Source of the DNA: an uncultured Oscillospiraceae bacterium
GTDB lineage: Bacteria; Bacillota; Clostridia; Oscillospirales; Oscillospiraceae
NCBI GenBank assembly: GCA_944385595.1
Contig: CALWXY010000047.1
Coordinates: 1 to 11,886 of the forward strand
Length of the DNA: 11,886 bases
Direction of reading: 5' to 3'
The notes below the pieces were generated by a model that searched no databases, had not been told where the DNA came from, and saw nothing but the letters and a program-made list of their open reading frames with translations. The translations under genes and the position numbers were made by a program. Of this stretch, positions 7,119 to 11,886 are shown one piece after another (the stretch's first letter is position 1; each line of letters starts with the position of its first letter).

Positions 7119-8288
7119 TCAGGCCTCCGGCTCCACTATGCGGACGGCGTCGCCGTCGGCGAGGTATGTCTGGCCCACGGTCACGACCTGGTCGCCCTCG
7201 CTCAGCCCGGAGACTATCTCGGTCACGCCGCTGCCGGTGAGGCCGGTGGTGACCTCGACATAGCGGGCTGTGCCGTCCTCCGCGACGAACACATACTGAG
7301 CGTCGCCGCCGGTGAGTATGGCCTCAGTCGGCACCATCAGCGCGTTGTGCTTAACGTCGGTGAGGAAGTGCACGTCCGCCGACATGCCGGAGAGCAGTCC
7401 GGCCACGCCGTCCGGCACGGTGAGCGTCACGTTGTAGAGGCGCGTCTGGGCGTTGGCCGTCCTGTCGACGGAGCGCACAGTCGCCTCAAAGCTCTGCCCC
7501 GCGGCGCTGACGCTGACCTCGGCGGTGTCGCCGGAGTTTATCCTGGTGACCAGGCTCTCGGACACGGCGGCGGTGACCTCCATGCCCCCCTCGCCAACTA
7601 TGACGGCCACCGGCATGGACGCGCTGACGTAGGCGTCCTTCTCAGCCGAGAGCGAGGCGACGGTGCCGGCTATCGGCGCTGTGACGTTGCCGTCGTGGTC
7701 GACGTTCTCGAGCACGCCCGAGAGCTGCTCGAGCTGGGACTCGGAGTTTTTCATCGTCGCCTCCAGCTGGGCGAGGGTGGAGTTGCGCGTCGCCTGGGCG
7801 CTCATCAGCGAGAGCTCGGCGTTGTCTATCTCCATCTGCGAGGCGGCGCCTATCTCGTAGAGGGCCTGCAGGTCGCTGAGATTCTTCTCGTACATGGCTA
7901 TCTGCGCGTCGAACACGGCCGACTGGTCGCTGTAGCTCTGCGCGGCGGCGTTATATGCGGTGCTGGCCGCGTCGTAGGAGGCTATGGTCGCCGCCATGTC
8001 GAGGGTACAGAGCTTGTCGCCCGCCGCGACGGTGTCGCCCGCGCGGACGTAGACGGCGGTGCATTTGGCCGCCTGGGATATGTATATGGACTGCTCGTTG
8101 TCCGAGCTGACCCGCCCGGAGACGCGGTTCTCGCTCGCCATGTCGCCGCTCTCGACGGCGGTGACCTGCACTGCTATGCCGGCGTCGGACTCCGGCGTCT
8201 CGGAGGCCTCGGCCTCGTTTGAGCAGCCGGCGAGGCTGAGCGCCAGCGCGCCGAGCATGAGGGCGGGCAGTATTCTGTAGCTTCTCAT
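7119..8288 (-). CDS. RND membrane-fusion (adaptor) lipoprotein
   Basis: A 389-residue HlyD/AcrA-family adaptor that links the RND permease to the TolC-like partner. The N-terminus MRSYRILPALMLGALALSLA ends in the lipobox LSLAGC (Cys22), so it should be a membrane-anchored lipoprotein outside the cytoplasmic membrane. Then come a first lipoyl half-motif (about 65-97, VYVRAGDTVAAGDKLCTLD), an alpha-helical hairpin (about 98-195, with YEIGAAS at 144-150), a second lipoyl half (NVTAPIAGTVASLSAEKDAYV, 201-221), a beta-barrel (about 235-310), and a membrane-proximal domain (about 315-385). I chose ATG 8288, with GGGGGA about eight bases upstream. An upstream in-frame TTG (8303) would lie next to the TolC-like stop codon and swallow the ribosome binding site. 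It sits 15 bases after the TolC-like gene and 6 bases before the permease, so the three are surely co-transcribed. Confidence 0.92.
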   Translation of the reverse strand: MRSYRILPALMLGALALSLAGCSNEAEASETPESDAGIAVQVTAVESGDMASENRVSGRVSSDNEQSIYISQAAKCTAVYVRAGDTVAAGDKLCTLDMAATIASYDAASTAYNAAAQSYSDQSAVFDAQIAMYEKNLSDLQALYEIGAASQMEIDNAELSLMSAQATRNSTLAQLEATMKNSESQLEQLSGVLENVDHDGNVTAPIAGTVASLSAEKDAYVSASMPVAVIVGEGGMEVTAAVSESLVTRINSGDTAEVSVSAAGQSFEATVRSVDRTANAQTRLYNVTLTVPDGVAGLLSGMSADVHFLTDVKHNALMVPTEAILTGGDAQYVFVAEDGTARYVEVTTGLTGSGVTEIVSGLSEGDQVVTVGQTYLADGDAVRIVEPEA

Positions 8289-8303
8289 TTTGTCGTCCCC
8301 CAA

Positions 8304-9485
8304 TCAGTTGAGTATGCCGCTGTCGACTGCCCAGCGGTAGTTGTTCCAGGCGGAGAAGAGGTCTATCTGCGCGCCGGTGAGGCTGTCCTCGGCGGCGGCG
8401 ACGGCGTCCTCCGCGTCGAGCAGCTCGTTCTGCGAGATCTTGCCCAGCTCGAACTGCAGCGCCGCGGCGGCGCGGTTGGCCTTGGCAAGCTCGAGCGCGG
8501 CCTGCTGCGCGTCGATTATCTGCCGGTAATCCAGCACCTGCAGGTACAGCGCACGGAAGCTCAGCTCAAAGCTCTGCACCTGAGACTCGTAGGTGCGCTG
8601 CGCCGCCTCCCAGGTGTGCTGCGCGGCGACGAATTCGTATTTGCTCGTGTTGTAGTGGTACTCCTTGCCCGCGTCCTTATAGGTCTCCTCGGCGTCGTCG
8701 AGGGTCTTTTTCGCGTCGTACAGCTCGTAGCTCGCGGCCTTTGCGGTCTCGAGGTCCTTCTCGTAGTCCATTTCTGCGAGCTGCTCGTCGGTGACGGTGG
8801 GCAGCGCCATCAGCTCGGCTGTGCCGCCGGACTCGGCGCCCGTCATGGCGCCGAGGCTTGCAGACATGGTGCTCATGCTCATCTGCAGGGTCTTGATATT
8901 GCTGTCGAGCGTGCTGCGCTGCACCTCGACCTGGCGGAGCGTCAGCTCCGAGATCTGTCCCAGCTCGTAGCGCAGATTCATCTCCTCGACGCTCCTGTCG
9001 AGCTGGGCGAGGTTGCGCTCAAGCCCGCTCTCCGTGAGGCTGAGGTCGCCGAGCGCTATGTACATCGACTCGCCAGCCATGACGAGCTGGTTCTGGGCGC
9101 TGCGCAGCTGGCGCACGAGGTCGGCGTCGGTCTGCTGCAGCTTGCCCTCTTTTAAATCATCATACGCCTCTTTGAGCGCGTCGTACGACTGGTCGAGCGA
9201 GCTGACGGCGTAGGAGTCCTTGACCGGCATCTGTATCAGCAGCCACTTCATCTCGGACATCTCGTTCAGCCCGTCGAGCATATCCTCGGCCATGACCTCG
9301 TAGTCGATGGCCTCTATGGCCGCTATGTTCTCCTCTATGGCGAGGTAGCTCAGTGAGTTCTCGCGTATCGTGTCGGCGAGTCCGTCGAAGCCGAGCGGCT
9401 CGCCGCCGTCGGCAAAGGCGGGCGAGCACAGCAGCGCGGCGGAGAGCGCCGCGGCTGTCGCCGCACTGAACAGTTTTTTCAGCAT
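8304..9485 (-). CDS. TolC-family (OEP-like) secreted helical protein
   Basis: A 393-residue exported protein with a signal peptide (MLKKLFSAATAAALSAALLC, cleavage predicted after SPAFA at 25). Two internal repeats each carry the TolC-family hairpin-tip motif: RYELGQISELTL (172-183) and QFELGKISQNELL (344-356), each followed by an Ala/Gln-rich helix. Most of the protein is predicted helix or coiled coil. In TolC, each repeat has a pair of beta-strands before the long helix, and these build the outer-membrane barrel. In the matching stretches here (about 85-150 and 270-320) I see helical, charged sequence without alternating hydrophobic strands. It is also shorter than E. coli TolC (471 mature residues). 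It may be a barrel-less tunnel extension of the pump rather than an outer-membrane channel. Start ATG 9485 overlaps the tetR stop by 7 bases, and AGGAAAGGA lies about eight bases upstream. Family is confident; topology is inference. Confidence 0.85.
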   Translation of the reverse strand: MLKKLFSAATAAALSAALLCSPAFADGGEPLGFDGLADTIRENSLSYLAIEENIAAIEAIDYEVMAEDMLDGLNEMSEMKWLLIQMPVKDSYAVSSLDQSYDALKEAYDDLKEGKLQQTDADLVRQLRSAQNQLVMAGESMYIALGDLSLTESGLERNLAQLDRSVEEMNLRYELGQISELTLRQVEVQRSTLDSNIKTLQMSMSTMSASLGAMTGAESGGTAELMALPTVTDEQLAEMDYEKDLETAKAASYELYDAKKTLDDAEETYKDAGKEYHYNTSKYEFVAAQHTWEAAQRTYESQVQSFELSFRALYLQVLDYRQIIDAQQAALELAKANRAAAALQFELGKISQNELLDAEDAVAAAEDSLTGAQIDLFSAWNNYRWAVDSGILN

Positions 9486-10114
9486 ACTGCCATCCTTTCC
9501 TCATCGCAGCGGCACCCGGCCGCGCCTCCGAATTTCAAAATATCCGTACACTCCACAAGCGCCGCGCGCAGAGCCGCGGCGTTCTCCGGGCGCGCCATCG
9601 CCTCGCCTATGGCCGAGCAGGTCGCCACTATCAGCATGGAAAGCAGCTGGCAGACAAAGGCCCTGTCGCCTCGCCGGAGCTTTGAGCGGTCTATACTGTC
9701 CCACACGGCGTCCAAAAGGCGCTCCGGCTGCGGGTCGAACACGCGCATCAGGTCGACGCTCGGGTTCAGGCTCAGCACCTTCAGCCAGCGCTGCACCACG
9801 AGGTCGCCCCCGGCGCAGTGCACCGCGCTGTCGAACATCAGCGGCGGGGTCTGGAAAATATCGCCCCCGGCGAGCGTCAGCGCCTGCTCGAGCATGGCGA
9901 GCAGCTTGCGCTGCACGTCCCCGAGCAGATAGAGGAACAGGTCGTTTTTGTCCTCAAAATACTGGTAAAAGCTGCCGCGAGGTATGTGCGCCGCGTGGAT
10001 TATTCTGTTTATCGAGACGTCCGACAGGCGCGCGCCCGTGAACTCGCCCCAGGCCGCCTCTATCAGTCTCATCTTCTTCTCATCCGGCAGGCGGAAAAAT
10101 GTGCTCGTCGGCAT
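9479..10114 (-). CDS. TetR/AcrR-family repressor of the efflux operon
   Basis: A 211-residue DNA-binding repressor of usual TetR size. The N-terminal helix-turn-helix occupies about 15-55: KKMRLIEAAWGEF (14-26), SDVSINRIIHAAHIPRGSFY (32-51) and QYFEDKNDLFLYLL (52-65), with the typical GSFYQYFEDK recognition and post-recognition helices. The rest is the variable helical ligand-binding and dimerisation domain. I chose ATG 10114 because GGAGGT lies six bases upstream. An in-frame start at 10165 would lie within the promoter and operator and has no binding site. The gene is first in the operon tetR, tolC-like, adaptor, permease; its stop codon overlaps the tolC-like start (ATGCTGA, 9479-9485), so translation is probably coupled. 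It likely represses itself and the pump through the double dyad at 10132-10166, and a pump substrate probably relieves this. The ligand is unknown. Confidence 0.93.
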   Translation of the reverse strand: MPTSTFFRLPDEKKMRLIEAAWGEFTGARLSDVSINRIIHAAHIPRGSFYQYFEDKNDLFLYLLGDVQRKLLAMLEQALTLAGGDIFQTPPLMFDSAVHCAGGDLVVQRWLKVLSLNPSVDLMRVFDPQPERLLDAVWDSIDRSKLRRGDRAFVCQLLSMLIVATCSAIGEAMARPENAAALRAALVECTDILKFGGAAGCRCDEERMAVC

Positions 10115-10131
10115 CCGGCCACCTCCATTTT

Positions 10132-10166
10132 TATGACAGACTGTCGCATTGCGACAACATGTCATA
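10132..10166. promoter_or_regulatory. TetR-type double-dyad operator over the efflux promoter
   Basis: Two nested inverted repeats share one centre at 10149. The outer arms are TATGACA (10132-10138) and TGTCATA (10160-10166); the inner arms are TGTCGC (10142-10147) and GCGACA (10151-10156) around ATT. Read another way, there are two 13-base boxes of form TGACA-N3-TGTCG in opposite orientation: TGACAGACTGTCG (10134-10146), and the complement of 10152-10164. That suits two repressor dimers. The site spans from the -10 element to about base +28 of the transcript, so a bound protein would block initiation. Confidence 0.8.
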
Positions 10167-10194
10167 TTATAGCCGCGCTATTATATGGTGTCAA
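10166..10194 (-). promoter_or_regulatory. Consensus promoter of the tetR-efflux operon
   Basis: On the minus strand, TTGACA (10194-10189), a 17-base spacer and TATAAT (10171-10166) match the sigma-A consensus at all twelve positions. The predicted transcript start is near 10159, inside the operator. A strongly AT-rich tract just upstream (about 10195-10225, including ATTTAGTAATAAAT at 10197-10210, a near-palindrome) could act as an UP element. The leader of about 45 bases ends with GGAGGT at 10126-10121. Confidence 0.88.
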
Positions 10195-10241
10195 CAATTT
10201 AGTAATAAATCTTTTGTTAAACATTCGGAAGCCCGGCGGCG

Positions 10242-10270
10242 TAGACAGGCGTAAAGATATCGTTTATAAT
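10242..10270 (+). promoter_or_regulatory. Promoter of the FUSC-family gene
   Basis: TAGACA (10242-10247, 5 of 6 consensus), a 17-base spacer, and a perfect TATAAT (10265-10270) precede the transporter gene. The transcript start would be near 10277. This rules out the in-frame GTG at 10271 as a start and supports TTG at 10307, which has GGGGG (10295-10299) seven bases upstream. The nearest TetR box ends about 75 bases before this -35, so joint control is not obvious. Confidence 0.75.
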
Positions 10271-10306
10271 GTGACATATACCACTCCTCTCACTGGGGGC
10301 TACACC

Positions 10307-11886
10307 TTGACTGATAATATCAGCAGGCGCGTGAGGCTCTTCCTCTCCCGCATGAGGGACGCTCTGCCCGCCATCGTGCTGTATATAATCCAAATCGCTC
10401 TAGTCTACGCCGTGTTCGGGCTCGACTATATCATGGTCGCCGCCTGCTCCACCGGCGTCTTCCAGACGCGCAGCGCCAGAATCAACACCCCGGCGGATTG
10501 CGTCGCCATATCCGGCGGCTTTTTCCTCATGTGCGTGCTCGCCTTCGCGGCGACGCGCTCGACGCTGCTCGGCGTGGCGCTCAACCTCACCGTGCCGTTT
10601 CTGCTGGTGGTCTCCATGAGCAGCCAGTTCGCGCCGAAAAGCCACTTCGGCTTCGCGATGACCTATTTCTTCCTGCAGCTCATACCCGTCTCGACGGAAG
10701 AATTCCTCGTTCAGCTCGCCGCGGCGGCGCTCTGCGCCGTCACCATGTCGGCGGCCCTGCTGCTGCGCTCGCGCATAGCCCGCGCCGGGGCCGACTCGCA
10801 GCTCTCGTCGAGCCTCATGCGCCTGTCCGAGATTCTCGCCCAGCTCGCCTGCGACCCGAACTCAAACATCAGCGCCATGCACCAGGAGCTGTATGAGAGC
10901 GCCCAGCGCTTCCACCGCATGGGACACAGCCGCGCCGTATTCCTCTACGCCGAGGACAGACAGAGGCAGACCTTCCACCTCTTCGCCCTGCTCTTCCAGC
11001 GCGCCGCCTATCTGCTCACCGACAGCAGCGCGGACACCCGCGCCATGCCGGAGTTCCCGGACGCCATGCGCGCCCTCTCGCACCTCACTCTGCGCCTCCG
11101 CTCCGCCGACAGCATCGACGACCTCGCCCTCCTCCGGCTGGACGTGCAGTCGCTGCTCGACAACTGCTCGCTGCCGAACAGCCGCCTCCGCATATTCTAC
11201 CGCAGCTATCTGCACATGCTCCTGCTGTTCTGCCGCGAGCCGAGCGTCGACAAAAAGCGCTCCTCCCGCCGCCGCAGCCTCCGCGAGCTGCTGCTCGGCG
11301 TACTGCGCCGCTGCCGCCCGGAGCGCTATGAGTTCCGCTTCGCCCTGCGCCTCGCCGTCGTGATGACGGTGAGCTGCACCATCAGCTACCTCTGGGATTT
11401 CGAGCACACCTACTGGTTCCCGCTCCACGCCTTCCTCCTCACCCAGCCGAGCTACGAGGAGAGCGCCCACCGCATGGTCACGCGCCCAATCGGCACGGCG
11501 CTCGGCTGCATACTCATACACGTTCTCTCACCGTGGATGCCCGGCCTGCCGCAGATTTTCGCATTCTCTATCCTTATGATAGTTCTGATGTACAGCTCCG
11601 CGCCCGGCTCCTGGCCGCAGTCCATGTACGCCACCGGCTTCGCGCTCGCCCTCGCCGGGCTGGCAATCGGGAAAGCGGAGGCCATACAGCTGCGCCTGTT
11701 TTACCTCGGCATGGCCGTCGCCCTCGTGCTGGTCGTGAACGCCTTCGTCCTCCCCAACCGGCGCGACAGGCAGTTCCGCTACAACATGCACGAGCTGTTC
11801 CGCCTCCAGTCGGTCTACTGGGGCGTCATCCGCCGCAGCCTGCACGAGCCTGTCGACCCCGCGCTCTTCAGCGAGCTGCTCTCTGA
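10307..11886 (+). CDS. FUSC-family (aromatic acid exporter-like) membrane protein, C-terminus cut by window
   Basis: Open from TTG 10307 to the window end, giving 526 codons with no stop. The layout is that of FUSC/YccS-type transporters: an N-terminal hydrophobic cluster (about 19-155, including VLYIIQIALVYAVFG and FFLMCVLAFAA), a soluble helical middle (about 155-340, rich in Arg, Ser and Leu), and a second hydrophobic cluster (about 345-485). The family signature region is clear at 370-400: WFPLHAFLLTQPSYEES followed by HRMVTRPIGTALG, resembling the FUSC consensus of an aromatic residue, a 'QP' stretch and 'R..GT..G'. A soluble C-terminal tail begins near 490. The family includes exporters of aromatic acids (AaeB) and fusaric acid resistance proteins; the substrate here is not predictable. 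The start is TTG because no in-frame ATG occurs before residue 16, and a promoter and GGGGG site fit. It is divergent from tetR, 192 bases away, completing an efflux-related cluster. Confidence 0.85.
   Translation, partial: MTDNISRRVRLFLSRMRDALPAIVLYIIQIALVYAVFGLDYIMVAACSTGVFQTRSARINTPADCVAISGGFFLMCVLAFAATRSTLLGVALNLTVPFLLVVSMSSQFAPKSHFGFAMTYFFLQLIPVSTEEFLVQLAAAALCAVTMSAALLLRSRIARAGADSQLSSSLMRLSEILAQLACDPNSNISAMHQELYESAQRFHRMGHSRAVFLYAEDRQRQTFHLFALLFQRAAYLLTDSSADTRAMPEFPDAMRALSHLTLRLRSADSIDDLALLRLDVQSLLDNCSLPNSRLRIFYRSYLHMLLLFCREPSVDKKRSSRRRSLRELLLGVLRRCRPERYEFRFALRLAVVMTVSCTISYLWDFEHTYWFPLHAFLLTQPSYEESAHRMVTRPIGTALGCILIHVLSPWMPGLPQIFAFSILMIVLMYSSAPGSWPQSMYATGFALALAGLAIGKAEAIQLRLFYLGMAVALVLVVNAFVLPNRRDRQFRYNMHELFRLQSVYWGVIRRSLHEPVDPALFSELLS

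Noticed and set aside
4293..8222. A 1309-codon open frame on the plus strand opposite the RND and adaptor genes
   Set aside because: It is antisense to two clear genes that share one codon register, and it crosses their boundary. It stays open because TTA, CTA and TCA codons are rare in this GC-rich genome. Its product is a skewed His/Arg/Val/Gly/Ala-rich sequence with no domain, and no ribosome binding site supports it.
10862..11845. Several open frames on both strands within the FUSC region (for example 10862-11521 minus, 11533-11886 plus)
   Set aside because: The continuous frame from 10307 encodes a convincing membrane protein with FUSC motifs; the others give Ala/Arg/Glu-rich shadow products.

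Overview
The window looks like the chromosome of a GC-rich anaerobic member of the Bacillota (an Oscillospiraceae-like clostridium is my best guess, by inference). The reasons are strong AGGAGG-type ribosome binding sites, near-consensus sigma-A promoters, A/T-flanked Rho-independent terminators, and a GC-rich codon pattern that still uses ATA for isoleucine and avoids TTA, CTA and TCA. The gene families also fit: a Crp/Fnr regulator next to thioredoxin, a clostridial TetR-TolC-adaptor-RND set, and a FUSC transporter. A diderm lineage such as Synergistota or Negativicutes cannot be excluded from sequence reading alone. No rRNA, tRNA, CRISPR array, transposase or attachment site was seen.

Left part (1-1447). 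An unidentified gene runs off the left edge on the minus strand, divergent from a Crp/Fnr-family regulator (270-935). Thioredoxin (1026-1334, active site WCMPC) follows the regulator and ends at a strong terminator. Its promoter has an extended -10 but a poor -35. A GTGA-N5-TCAC palindrome lies about 41 bases upstream of the predicted transcript start, the classic class II position for Crp/Fnr activators, so the regulator may directly activate thioredoxin.

Middle (1393-4053). A well-formed promoter drives an 856-residue protein. It combines an N-terminal KaiC/RecA-like domain without a visible Walker A loop, a PEP-synthase/PPDK-type ATP-grasp domain with its nucleotide-binding residues, and a C-terminal region with a GPGRWG motif. 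The phosphohistidine swivelling domain of true PEP synthases is not visible. A bidirectional terminator separates it from the convergent efflux operon.

Right part (4053-11886). A minus-strand operon reads tetR (9479-10114), a TolC-like protein (8304-9485), a lipoprotein membrane-fusion adaptor (7119-8288) and an RND permease (4053-7112). Junctions are a 7-base overlap, a 15-base gap and a 6-base gap. The operon starts from a perfect TTGACA-17-TATAAT promoter, and a 35-base double dyad lies on its -10 and start site, the expected layout for TetR autorepression. The TolC-like protein shows no obvious outer-membrane beta-strand segments, which would suit a pump in a single-membrane cell. Divergent from tetR, a FUSC-family transporter with a TTG start runs off the right edge from its own strong promoter. 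Together the right half is an efflux island whose pump operon is probably induced by a ligand of the TetR protein.
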